Source: an uncultured Ruminococcus sp.
Lineage (GTDB): Bacteria; Bacillota; Clostridia; Oscillospirales; Acutalibacteraceae
Assembly (NCBI GenBank): GCA_900539465.1
Contig: UQCF01000002.1
Span: forward strand, 124,001-188,000
DNA: 64,000 bases
Direction: 5' to 3'
Below the pieces are notes generated by a model. That model did no database searches, had not been told where the DNA came from, and was given only the letters and a program-made list of their open reading frames with translations. How positions within the stretch are numbered: position 1 is the stretch's first letter; each line of letters opens with the position of its first letter. This document shows positions 33,311 to 41,628 of the stretch, in pieces. The position numbers were made by a program, and so were the translations under genes.

Positions 33311-36300
33311 ATGCAGGAAGTTAAATTTTTATCACTTTTCGGAGATTGCTTGGATAAAAATTTACATAGTGTATTTGAATACGCAAACATAACGGATATA
33401 TCCGCAGATATTGAAAACCGTACACTCGATATGAGCGTACGGTTCAGCCGTTTTACGGCAAAAAGGGATATTGCCGCGGCAAACAGCTCAATAAAAGCTT
33501 ATATGCGCCTTAACAAGATGAATTATGAATACAGCTACGACTCCTCGCTTTACGGTGAGAGCTGGCTGCCGTATCTTGCGGCAGATCTTAACAATTCTTT
33601 TGGCGCGGGCAAAGCCTTCCTTGACGGCGCGGAGTATTCTGCCGATGAAAACGGCATAAAAATAAGGCTCAGAAAAAACGGCAAAAACATTCTGCACAAC
33701 CTCGGTGTAGAGGAGCATATAATAAAACTTGTAAGACGTCTTTTTGATAAGCAGATAGGCGTGCAGATAATTTCATCCGTTCCCGAGGGCGCCGCGAGCG
33801 AGGAGCAGGAGCTCAAAAAGATGCAGGCGATAGAGAACCTTAAAGTCAGACCCGTTACGGCAGAAGAAAAGGCCTCTGCACCCAAAAAGCCGAAAGAAAA
33901 AACCTATGACGATTTGCCGATTTCATTAAGCAACGCAAAGCCCGTGCTCGGCTCATTCATAAAAACAAAGCCGAAACCGATAAAAGACGTTACACCCGAG
34001 GACGGTTCCGCCGTAATTTGGGGCGATGTTTTTGCGTTTAACGCACGCGAAACGCGAGACGGCAAAAAGAATATAATCACTTTTAACCTCACGGACTATA
34101 CCTCGTCTTATTCGGCAAAAATCTTCGGCGAAAAAGCGGTTTGCAAAGAAATTTTAGATAAAGTAAAAGACGGCGTAACCGTAATGATAAGGGGTTCTGT
34201 CACGCATGACCCATATATGCGCTGTTATGTTATAGATACAAAAGCGGTAATGCTCATTGAAAAAACAGAAAAAGAAGATACATACCCCGAAAAAAGAGTT
34301 GAACTTCATCTTCATACCAATATGTCAGCTATGGACGGTATGTCCAGCGCAAAAAGCTTGGTTGAGAGAGCCGCAAAATGGGGTCACAAAGCTATTGCAA
34401 TTACGGACCACGGTGTTGTTCAGGCTTTCCCCGAGGCAATGAATACCGCCGCAAAAGCAGGTATAAAAATCATATACGGTATGGAGGCTTACTTTGTCGA
34501 TGACACGGTAACTCCCGACGCCGACCCCAAAACACTCAAATATTATCATCAGATAATCATAGCCAAAAACAATGTAGGTCTTAAAAATCTTTATAAGCTT
34601 ATAACGGCTTCAAATCTTCAGTATTTTAAAAAGAAGCCGAGAATACCCAAAAGTATGCTCGTAAATTACCGTGAAGGTCTGCTTCTTGGCAGTGCGTGCG
34701 AGGCGGGCGAATTATACAGAGCTATTGTTTTTGGCAAGAGCGAAGAAGAGATAATGAAAATTGCGGAATTTTATGATTATCTCGAAATTCAGCCGAGCGG
34801 CAACAATTCTTTTATGATAAGAAGCGAGAGAGAAGAATACGCTCATATAAAAACAGTTGAAGATATTGAGAACATAAACCGCAAAATTATTGCGATAGGC
34901 GACAAGCTTTCAAAGCCCGTTGTTGCCACCTGCGACGTTCACTTTTTAAATGAGGGTGACGCAATATACCGTGAAATACTCATGGCAGGTCAGGGATTTT
35001 CGGACGCTTCACAGCAGGCGCCGCTGTTTTTGCGTACCACGGACGAAATGCTCAAAGAGTTTGCGTACCTCGGTGAAGAGACCGCAAAAGAGGTTGTTAT
35101 CACCAACACCAATCTCATAGCCGATATGTGCGAAGAAATAAGACCCATACCATACGGCACATTTCCGCCCAAAATCGAGGGCGCGGACGAGGAGCTTACA
35201 GAGATTTGCTGGCGCAGAACCAAAGAGCAGTACGGCGACCCCTTGCCGGAGCTTATAAGCAACAGACTGCAAAAAGAGCTTAATTCAATTATATCCAACG
35301 GATTCGGCGTTCTTTATATGATAGCCCAAAAGCTTGTTAAAAACTCTGAGGAGCACGGCTATTACGTCGGCTCGCGAGGCAGCGTAGGCTCGTCTTTTGT
35401 CGCTCACGCCTCGGGAATTTCGGAGGTTAACCCTCTGCCGCCGCACTATGTGTGCAAAAAGTGCAAGCACAGCGAGTTCTTCACAGACGGCAGCGTGGGC
35501 TCGGGCTTTGACCTGCCGCCCAAGAATTGCCCCGACTGCGGCATACCTATGGACAGAGACGGTCACGATATACCGTTTGAAACTTTCCTCGGATTTAAAG
35601 GCGATAAACAGCCCGATATTGACCTCAACTTCAGCGGTGAATATCAGTTCTATGCTCACAGATATACAGAGACTCTTTTCGGTATATCTCATGTTTTCAA
35701 GGCGGGCACAATAGGTACCCTTGCAGATAAAACCGCATACGGCTTTGTTAAAAAGTGGCTTGAAGAGAGAGGAAAAACCGTCAGCCGCGCCGAAGAAGAC
35801 AGGCTTACAAGAGGCTGTGTAGGCGTTAAGAGAACAACGGGTCAGCACCCCGGCGGCATGGTTGTTGTGCCCGGCGATATGGAGGCGGAGGATTTCACTC
35901 CCATACAGCACCCTGCGGATGACGCGGATAAAGGGCTTCGTACAACGCATTTCGACTTCCACGCTCTGCACGATACCATACTTAAACTCGACAACCTCGG
36001 TCACGATGTGCCGACGTTTTATAAACACCTTGAAGATTTGACGGGCGTTTCTGTTATGGATGCGGACGTTTGTGATCCGCAGGTGTATAAGCTTTTGACC
36101 TCGCCCGAGCCGCTCGGCGTAACGAGAGAAGATATAGAGTGCGAAACAGGCACACTCTCTTTGCCAGAGCTCGGCACGCCGTTCGTAAGGCAGATGCTTA
36201 TTGAGTCAAAGCCAAAGAACTTTTCCGATATGCTTCAGATTTCGGGACTTTCTCACGGCACCGATGTTTGGCTCGGCAACGCGCAGGAGCTTATTAAAAA

Positions 36301-37054
36301 CGGCACCTGCACCATTTCCGACGTTATCGGAACGCGTGACAGCATCATGGTTTATCTTATGCACAAGGGCCTTGAACCCGATATGGCGTTTAAGATTATG
36401 GAGATTGTAAGAAAAGGCAACGCCACCAAGCTTTTAAACGAAACCCACTTCAAAGCCATGAAAGAGCACAACGTTCCGCAGTGGTATGTCGATTCATGTA
36501 TGAAGATAAAATACATGTTCCCCAAAGCGCATGCCGCGGCTTATGTTATAGCGGCAATGCGACTTGCGTGGTATAAAATATATTACCCCAAAGAGTATTA
36601 TGCAACTTATATGACGGTGCGCGGTGAAGACCTTGATACCGTTGCCATAATGAACGGCAGAGAAGCCGTTAAAAACTGTATGAAAGAGATTCAGGCAAAG
36701 GGCAAAGAAGCAACCGCAAAAGAAGAAAATATGTACGTCGCCATGCAGGTCGTAAACGAGATGATGGCGAGAAATGTCGGATTTTTGCCTGTTGATATTT
36801 ATAAGTCCGAGGCTTCGGTTTATAAAATCGAAGACGGCAAAATAAGACTTCCGTTTCTTTCTATGACGGGTACGGGCGAAAGCGCGGCAAAAGCCCTTGC
36901 TGCCGCCAGAGATGACGGTCAGGGTGAGTATATGTCGATAGAAGAGCTTCAGCAGCGCTCCGGCGTGAGTAAGTCGGTCATAGAAACGCTCAAACTTTCG
37001 GGTGCTCTTAAAGGAATGCCCGAGAGTTCGCAAATGAGTCTTTTCGGCTTTTAA
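33311..37054 (+). CDS. polC: DNA polymerase III PolC-type alpha subunit without the exonuclease domain
   Basis: Replicative polymerase of low-GC Gram-positives. In order: N-terminal domain (1-220), OB fold with VIWGDVFAFNARETRDGKKN (about 235-320), PHP domain (from 330), polymerase palm/fingers with VGSRGSVGSSFVAHASGI, a zinc finger (CKKCKHSEFF ... CPDCG), the catalytic PDIDLNF (Asp769, Asp771), HPGGMVVVP, ISGLSHGTDVWLGNAQELI and FPKAHAAAYV, and a C-terminal domain ending in the clamp-binding QMSLFGF. The usual DEDD 3'-5' exonuclease inserted in the PHP domain (DVETTGLS in B. subtilis) is absent: the chain passes from YFVDDTVTP to KYYHQIIIAKNNVGLKNLY. Length is 1247 aa against about 1437. PHP ligands H333, H335, D342, H367, E392, H413, C463, D542 and H544 are all kept. 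Confidence 0.97.
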   Translation: MQEVKFLSLFGDCLDKNLHSVFEYANITDISADIENRTLDMSVRFSRFTAKRDIAAANSSIKAYMRLNKMNYEYSYDSSLYGESWLPYLAADLNNSFGAGKAFLDGAEYSADENGIKIRLRKNGKNILHNLGVEEHIIKLVRRLFDKQIGVQIISSVPEGAASEEQELKKMQAIENLKVRPVTAEEKASAPKKPKEKTYDDLPISLSNAKPVLGSFIKTKPKPIKDVTPEDGSAVIWGDVFAFNARETRDGKKNIITFNLTDYTSSYSAKIFGEKAVCKEILDKVKDGVTVMIRGSVTHDPYMRCYVIDTKAVMLIEKTEKEDTYPEKRVELHLHTNMSAMDGMSSAKSLVERAAKWGHKAIAITDHGVVQAFPEAMNTAAKAGIKIIYGMEAYFVDDTVTPDADPKTLKYYHQIIIAKNNVGLKNLYKLITASNLQYFKKKPRIPKSMLVNYREGLLLGSACEAGELYRAIVFGKSEEEIMKIAEFYDYLEIQPSGNNSFMIRSEREEYAHIKTVEDIENINRKIIAIGDKLSKPVVATCDVHFLNEGDAIYREILMAGQGFSDASQQAPLFLRTTDEMLKEFAYLGEETAKEVVITNTNLIADMCEEIRPIPYGTFPPKIEGADEELTEICWRRTKEQYGDPLPELISNRLQKELNSIISNGFGVLYMIAQKLVKNSEEHGYYVGSRGSVGSSFVAHASGISEVNPLPPHYVCKKCKHSEFFTDGSVGSGFDLPPKNCPDCGIPMDRDGHDIPFETFLGFKGDKQPDIDLNFSGEYQFYAHRYTETLFGISHVFKAGTIGTLADKTAYGFVKKWLEERGKTVSRAEEDRLTRGCVGVKRTTGQHPGGMVVVPGDMEAEDFTPIQHPADDADKGLRTTHFDFHALHDTILKLDNLGHDVPTFYKHLEDLTGVSVMDADVCDPQVYKLLTSPEPLGVTREDIECETGTLSLPELGTPFVRQMLIESKPKNFSDMLQISGLSHGTDVWLGNAQELIKNGTCTISDVIGTRDSIMVYLMHKGLEPDMAFKIMEIVRKGNATKLLNETHFKAMKEHNVPQWYVDSCMKIKYMFPKAHAAAYVIAAMRLAWYKIYYPKEYYATYMTVRGEDLDTVAIMNGREAVKNCMKEIQAKGKEATAKEENMYVAMQVVNEMMARNVGFLPVDIYKSEASVYKIEDGKIRLPFLSMTGTGESAAKALAAARDDGQGEYMSIEELQQRSGVSKSVIETLKLSGALKGMPESSQMSLFGF

Positions 37055-37129
37055 AAATTTTATTTCTTGATTTATTGTTAACATTTGTGTATTATAATAC
37101 GCAGGGTTTACTCTCAGAGAGGTGTTTGA

Positions 37130-37516
37130 GTGGTAGATTTAATCAAAGTATGGCAAAACCATGATGTTTTGCCCGTTGCGGTCACAGAACACGGCACAGG
37201 CAAAATGCTTATGGTCGGCTATCAGAATAAAGAGTCTTTGGCTTTGACGTTAAAGACCGGCGAAGCGTGGTATTGCGATAGCGACGGAGAAAACGTCAGA
37301 CGCCGCGGAGCACATTCGGGTCACACCCAACATATAAGAGAAATAAAAATGAATTGCGGCTGCGACGCATTTTTATTTATAGTTGAGCAAAAGGGATGCG
37401 TGTGCCACACGGGTCACAGCAGCTGCTTTTATCACACGATTTATAATGCGGACGAAGTCAGGCGCGAAAAATTCGGCAGACTCATTCTCGACAGTGAGAG
37501 GCATAATAAGCCGTAA
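37130..37516 (+). CDS. HisI-like (phosphoribosyl-AMP cyclohydrolase family) divergent protein
   Basis: A 128-aa protein with the HisI fold pattern: MLMVGYQNKESLALTLKTGE, then WYCDSDGENVRRRGAHSGHT and GCVCHTGHSSCFYH. Zinc cysteines of the CHTG-x-SCF region are kept (C92, C99). The magnesium-binding DCDxD motif of real HisI reads N75-C76-G77-C78-D79, and the SRSR/LWxKGE region is changed to DSDG/VRRRGA. No other his genes adjoin. It could be a weak or repurposed cyclohydrolase. GTG 37130 follows AGAGAGGTG; a TATAAT box lies near 37100. It stands between polC and a peptidase gene. Confidence 0.7.
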   Translation: MVDLIKVWQNHDVLPVAVTEHGTGKMLMVGYQNKESLALTLKTGEAWYCDSDGENVRRRGAHSGHTQHIREIKMNCGCDAFLFIVEQKGCVCHTGHSSCFYHTIYNADEVRREKFGRLILDSERHNKP

Positions 37517-37557
37517 AGGCTGTAATTTATATATAGTGAAAGGATGTATTTTTTCTT

Positions 37558-39033
37558 ATGGTAGGCTACATTATCCTTGCCGTTATAGCATTGCTTATTA
37601 TTGTTACGGCAATCAGGGCGGCATTCTTCTTGCCCAAGAAGCAGGTAAAACCTGTGGAGGTAGAAGAGAAAGTTGATTTTGAAAGAGTGCAGAAGCATCT
37701 TTCTCAGGCGATACAGTGCAAAACGGTTTCGCATGAGAATCCGGAGGACACGGATTGGAACGAGTTTAAAAAGTTCCATGAATTTCTTGAAAGAGAATAT
37801 CCTCTTGTTCACAAAAACATGAGCAAAGAGGTTATATCAAGAGCAAGTCTTCTTTATATTTGGAAGGGCAAAAATCCCGACCTTGAGCCGATGGCTCTTC
37901 TCTCCCACCAGGATGTTGTTCCCATTACCCCGGGTACTGAGGGCGACTGGAAGTATGACGCATTCAGCGGCCATAACGACGGCGAATACATTTGGGGCAG
38001 AGGTGCGGTTGATATGAAAAACCACCTCATCTGCGTTATGGAAGCTGTTGAAACACTCATGGAAGAGGGCTTTCAGCCCGAAAGAGACGTGTATCTTTGC
38101 TTCGGTCACAACGAAGAGGTTGTTTGCTCAAGCGAGCCCGGCGCAGGCACAATAGTTAAAACCCTTAAAGAGAGAGGAATACACCTCGACAGCGTTATCG
38201 ACGAGGGCGGCGCGATACTCACAGGTGACATAAAGCACCTTATAGATACTTATATAATCTGCATCGGTATGGCAGAAAAGGGTTATTGCGATTATAAAAT
38301 CACCGTTACCGATAAGGGCGGTCATACCTCGCAGGCTCCCAAACATAACGGCCTCGGTAAGCTCGCAAACGTAATACAAGACCTTGAAAACCACCAGTGC
38401 AAAGCAAAGCTTTTGCCGTTTGTGGATACTCTTCTTGACAGAGTCGGCAGAACAATGACCTACGGCGGACGCTTTATATTTTGCAACTATAAAATATTAA
38501 AGCCCCTTATAAAGTTTATTGTAACTAAAATTCCCGAGACTGCTTGCCTTACAAGAACGGTTACCGCCGTTTCTATGTGCGAGGGCAGCCCTGCACCAAA
38601 CGTTCTGCCTCAAAGAGCGAGCGTTACCGCAAACTTCCGCCCGATTTACGGCGATTCCGTTGCAGGCGTAGGCGAGCATATCCGCAAAGCAGTCAGATAC
38701 AAAGACGCAGAAATTGAGTGCATCAGAGCAAAAGAGCCTTCAAAATTCTCTCCCACAGATTCGAGAGCATTTTATGCCATAGAAGATATAACCGCTTCTA
38801 TGTTCACAGATAAAAAAGTTGCCGTTGTACCTTATCTTGTTATGGGCGGCACAGACGCATATTTTTATGAGCAGATTTGTGACAACGTATTGAGATATGC
38901 TCCGTTCAGACTTTCTGTAGAGGTGCTCAAAACAACGCACGCAACAAACGAGCGCGTTCCGGTTGAGGTGCTCAAAGACGGCGTTGCATTCTTCAAGTCT
39001 TATATACGCAAGGTTTCAAAAGCCGACAGATAA
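37558..39033 (+). CDS. M20-family metallopeptidase, membrane-anchored (carboxypeptidase S/PM20D1-like)
   Basis: A 491-aa protein with one N-terminal TM helix (YIILAVIALLIIVTAIRAAFF). The M20 metal sites are seen in LLSHQDVVPI, IWGRGAVDMKN and CFGHNEEVVCSSEPGAG (general-base Glu), and in VMGGTDAYFY near the C-terminus. The inserted dimerisation domain lies around residues 245-380. The nearest characterised relatives are carboxypeptidase S and PM20D1, which cleave or make N-acyl amino acids and small peptides; the substrate here is unknown. It could face either side of the membrane depending on topology. It follows the HisI-like gene after 41 bp and is probably co-transcribed. Confidence 0.88.
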   Translation: MVGYIILAVIALLIIVTAIRAAFFLPKKQVKPVEVEEKVDFERVQKHLSQAIQCKTVSHENPEDTDWNEFKKFHEFLEREYPLVHKNMSKEVISRASLLYIWKGKNPDLEPMALLSHQDVVPITPGTEGDWKYDAFSGHNDGEYIWGRGAVDMKNHLICVMEAVETLMEEGFQPERDVYLCFGHNEEVVCSSEPGAGTIVKTLKERGIHLDSVIDEGGAILTGDIKHLIDTYIICIGMAEKGYCDYKITVTDKGGHTSQAPKHNGLGKLANVIQDLENHQCKAKLLPFVDTLLDRVGRTMTYGGRFIFCNYKILKPLIKFIVTKIPETACLTRTVTAVSMCEGSPAPNVLPQRASVTANFRPIYGDSVAGVGEHIRKAVRYKDAEIECIRAKEPSKFSPTDSRAFYAIEDITASMFTDKKVAVVPYLVMGGTDAYFYEQICDNVLRYAPFRLSVEVLKTTHATNERVPVEVLKDGVAFFKSYIRKVSKADR

Positions 39034-39048
39034 AGCAGGTGCTTTTAA

Positions 39049-39753
39049 ATGAAAAAATATATTGCAATCATAGCGGCAATAGCGGTGCTCGGCACGGCAG
39101 GGATAGTCGTTGTCAATAAAAGGTTGACCTCAAAAACAGATGATAACAAAGAAAGTCAATCATACTCTCAGGCGGTTTCCGGTGAAAGCTCCGGCTCGGC
39201 GCAGAGCCAAGACTCCTCCAAATCGGAGGAGAGTGAGCGCAGCGGCGAATCCCAAGCTGCAAAAGACGTTAGCAGCTTCTTTTGCGAGGTTGACAGCGTA
39301 TCCGGCACGAACATGATAGTTGTCCCCGATAAAAACAGCACTGAGCGCAAAAGCTCCGATAAAATAAGCCTTGATTTTTCAAAAGCTGCCGTAACAGATG
39401 AAAAAGGTAAAAAAGTTTCTCAGGACGACATAAAAAATTTTTCTCGTGCCAAAATATATTATAACGGCGAGATTCGCGAAACATACCCCGCAAGCATAAC
39501 GGCGCAAAGAATTGTGCTGAGCGGACGGGAGTATTGCAATATTTATTTTTACAGCGAATTAACGGGTGAGCTTCTCAAAACGCACAGAGTTCCCGTAGGC
39601 TCAAACCTCGACTCTGCCGATATGCCGAACGCGGGTGCGGCGTGCCCCGACGGCTATCATTTTGAGGGCTGGAGCGTTGACGGCAAAGACATAAACGGAC
39701 TTAAAAATATTACCGACAGCGTGACCGTTACAGCTAAAATTAGGAAAGACTAA
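39049..39753 (+). CDS. Exported protein with Ser-rich linker and InlB-B-like repeat
   Basis: A 234-aa protein of unknown function. An N-terminal signal or anchor helix (KYIAIIAAIAVLGTAGIVVV) is followed by a Ser/Gln/Glu-rich disordered linker (about residues 28-75), a small domain (about 78-160), and a C-terminal repeat of the InlB B/Flg_new type (LLKTHRVPVGS, GYHFEGWSVDG). Such repeats occur on surface proteins. There is no lipobox or LPXTG. It starts 15 bases after the peptidase stop and a strong terminator follows, so it closes that transcription unit. Confidence 0.65.
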   Translation: MKKYIAIIAAIAVLGTAGIVVVNKRLTSKTDDNKESQSYSQAVSGESSGSAQSQDSSKSEESERSGESQAAKDVSSFFCEVDSVSGTNMIVVPDKNSTERKSSDKISLDFSKAAVTDEKGKKVSQDDIKNFSRAKIYYNGEIRETYPASITAQRIVLSGREYCNIYFYSELTGELLKTHRVPVGSNLDSADMPNAGAACPDGYHFEGWSVDGKDINGLKNITDSVTVTAKIRKD

Positions 39754-39759
39754 CAAAAG

Positions 39760-39786
39760 AAAGGCGGAAAATTTCCGCCTTTTCTG
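39760..39786 (+). terminator. Intrinsic terminator closing the pyrH-to-exported-protein run
   Basis: AAAGGCGGAAA and TTTCCGCCTTT form a near-perfect palindrome seven bases after the stop, with a TTTT end. Confidence 0.88.
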
Positions 39787-39798
39787 CATTATAATCTA

Positions 39799-39827
39799 TT
39801 GAACAGGTAGGATTATTGTAGTATACT
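39799..39827 (+). promoter_or_regulatory. Sigma-A promoter of the iscS operon
   Basis: TTGAAC (39799-39804), 17-bp spacer, TATACT (39822-39827). The transcript would begin at the first leader hairpin. Confidence 0.75.
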
Positions 39828-39832
39828 ATTAT

Positions 39833-39909
39833 GAGCATAAGAATATGCTCACAAAGGCGTATGCACCGCGGCTCATACTGCCGAAAAGAATAATTCCGTT
39901 TTGACGGAA
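39833..39909 (+). promoter_or_regulatory. Hairpin-bearing leader of iscS
   Basis: Two perfect hairpins lie in the 110-nt leader: GAGCATA-agaa-TATGCTC (39833-39850), at the expected transcription start, and TTCCGT-tttg-ACGGAA (39894-39909). The first could be an operator for a repressor or an RNA element. No iscR gene precedes iscS. Confidence 0.45.
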
Positions 39910-39943
39910 AAAGATATACTTCGTAGAAAGTCAGGCGAGATTT

Positions 39944-41140
39944 ATGAAAACTGTTTATGCGGATAATGCGGCAACAACCGCAATGTGTCCGGAAGCCATA
40001 AAGGTAATGACAGATTGCATGAACAACATTTACGGCAACCCGTCAAGCCTTCATCATGTCGGTCAAGAGGCGGCGGCAGTTGTGCTTGAAGCACGCCGCG
40101 ATATAGCCGGATGTCTCGGCGCTTCGGTTGATGAGATTTATTTCACTTCCGGCGGCACAGAGGCAGATAACTGGGCAATCAGAAACGCCGCAAGACTCGG
40201 CGCAATGAAAAATAAAAAACACATTATTTCAACTGCTTTTGAGCATCACGCAGTGCTTCACACACTCAAAAAGCTCGAAAAAGAGGGCTTTGAGGTCACT
40301 TATCTTGATGTTCATTCAGACGGCTACGTCACTGCCGAGCAGGTTGCAAATGCAATAAGAGAAGATACCTGCCTTGTTACAATAATGTATGCAAACAACG
40401 AGATAGGCACAATTCAGCCTATTGCAGAGATAGGCAAGGTATGCAAAGAAAAGGGCGTTCTTTTCCACACAGACGCAGTTCAGGCGGTCGGTCATGTTGC
40501 AATAGACGTAAAGGCGCAGAACATTGATATGCTCTCGCTTTCGGCACACAAGTTCCACGGTCCAAAGGGTATCGGCGTTCTCTATTGCCGCAAGGGTATA
40601 TCTCTTCTCGGTCTTATGCAGGGCGGCGCGCAGGAGCGCAACAAGCGCCCCGGCACAGAGAATGTTCCGGCAATAGCAGGCATGGCTGCGGCACTTAAAA
40701 AAGCTTGTGCCGATATTGAAAAAAATGCGGCATATGTCAGTGCGCTCAGAGATAAAATCATTGACGCAATTTTGCCGAATGTTAAACGCTGCAGGCTCAA
40801 CGGCGGCAGAGAAAACAGACTCCCCGGCAACGTCAGCTTTTGCTTTGAGGGGATTGAAGGCGAATCACTTCTGCTTTATCTTGACCTCAAGGGCATTTGC
40901 GGTTCATCGGGTTCCGCCTGCACATCGGGCTCGCTTGACCCGAGCCATGTTCTTTTGGCTCTCGGCTTGCCGCACGAAATTGCTCACGGCTCATTAAGAC
41001 TTTCTCTTTGCGAATATAATACCGAAGAAGAAGCCGATTATATTATAGAGGAATTGCCCAAAGTGGTTGACAGACTTCGTGACATGTCACCCGTATGGGA
41101 GCGCATTGTAAAGGAGGAAAAAGACAATGGCATACAGTGA
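39944..41140 (+). CDS. iscS: Cysteine desulfurase (NifS/IscS type)
   Basis: PLP enzyme that moves sulfur from cysteine as a persulfide to IscU and to tRNA-thiolating enzymes. The 398-aa protein has YADNAATTAMCPEAI, YGNPSSLHHVGQ, the PLP lysine in SLSAHKFHGPKGIGVLY and the catalytic Cys loop GSSGSACTSGS. The Shine-Dalgarno site is weak (AGGCGAG). Its 3' end overlaps iscU by 14 bases. With iscU and mnmA it forms a compact sulfur-relay cluster. Confidence 0.95.
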   Translation: MKTVYADNAATTAMCPEAIKVMTDCMNNIYGNPSSLHHVGQEAAAVVLEARRDIAGCLGASVDEIYFTSGGTEADNWAIRNAARLGAMKNKKHIISTAFEHHAVLHTLKKLEKEGFEVTYLDVHSDGYVTAEQVANAIREDTCLVTIMYANNEIGTIQPIAEIGKVCKEKGVLFHTDAVQAVGHVAIDVKAQNIDMLSLSAHKFHGPKGIGVLYCRKGISLLGLMQGGAQERNKRPGTENVPAIAGMAAALKKACADIEKNAAYVSALRDKIIDAILPNVKRCRLNGGRENRLPGNVSFCFEGIEGESLLLYLDLKGICGSSGSACTSGSLDPSHVLLALGLPHEIAHGSLRLSLCEYNTEEEADYIIEELPKVVDRLRDMSPVWERIVKEEKDNGIQ

Positions 41141-41564
41141 AAAAGTAATGGACCATTTTGAACATCCGAGAAACCTCGGCAAAATGGACGATGCCGACGG
41201 CATTGGCGAGGTAGGCAATGCAAAGTGCGGCGACATAATGAAGGTTTATCTTAAAGTAAACGACGGCGTAATTTCAGACGTTAAGTTCAACACTTTCGGC
41301 TGCGCTTCTGCAATAGCTACCAGCTCAATGGCGACCGAAATGATTAAAGGTCAAAAGGTTGAGGACGCTTTGAAGCTCAGCAACAAAGCGGTTGTTGAGG
41401 CTCTTGACGGTCTGCCGCCGGCAAAAATCCACTGCTCCGTTCTTGCAGAAGAGGCTGTTAAGGCAGCCGTTGCGGATTACTATAAGAAAAACGGTATTGA
41501 GCTTGACCCCGAAATCTTCGGCAGCTGCTCCGGCGGCTGTGAGGGCTGTTCTCACTGCGAGTAA
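41127..41564 (+). CDS. iscU: Iron-sulfur cluster scaffold IscU/NifU-N
   Basis: Scaffold for Fe-S assembly that takes sulfur from the upstream desulfurase. The 145-aa protein begins YSEKVMDHFEHPRNLG and has the three cluster cysteines in NAKCGDIM, FGCASAIA and KIHCSVLAEEA. The C-terminal 15 residues carry extra cysteines (CSGGCEGCSHCE) not found in E. coli IscU; such tails occur in some clostridial forms and may bind metal. Its SD AAAGGAGG lies within iscS. A terminator follows. Confidence 0.94.
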   Translation: MAYSEKVMDHFEHPRNLGKMDDADGIGEVGNAKCGDIMKVYLKVNDGVISDVKFNTFGCASAIATSSMATEMIKGQKVEDALKLSNKAVVEALDGLPPAKIHCSVLAEEAVKAAVADYYKKNGIELDPEIFGSCSGGCEGCSHCE

Positions 41565-41574
41565 TGATAAAAAT

Positions 41575-41612
41575 AAAAGACCACCGCATGTTTTTGCGGC
41601 GGTCTTTTGAAT
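41575..41612 (+). terminator. Terminator between iscU and mnmA
   Basis: Arms 41575-41588 (AAAAGACCACCGCA) and 41595-41608 pair with one mismatch, ending TTTT. The mnmA start lies only 20 bases downstream with no separate promoter seen, so partial read-through would set mnmA expression. Confidence 0.8.
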
Positions 41613-41628
41613 ATCGGGAGTTTTTAAT

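Noticed and set aside
35285..36028. Minus-strand open frame of 247 codons opposite polC
   Set aside because: Antisense to the conserved polymerase core; shadow frame.
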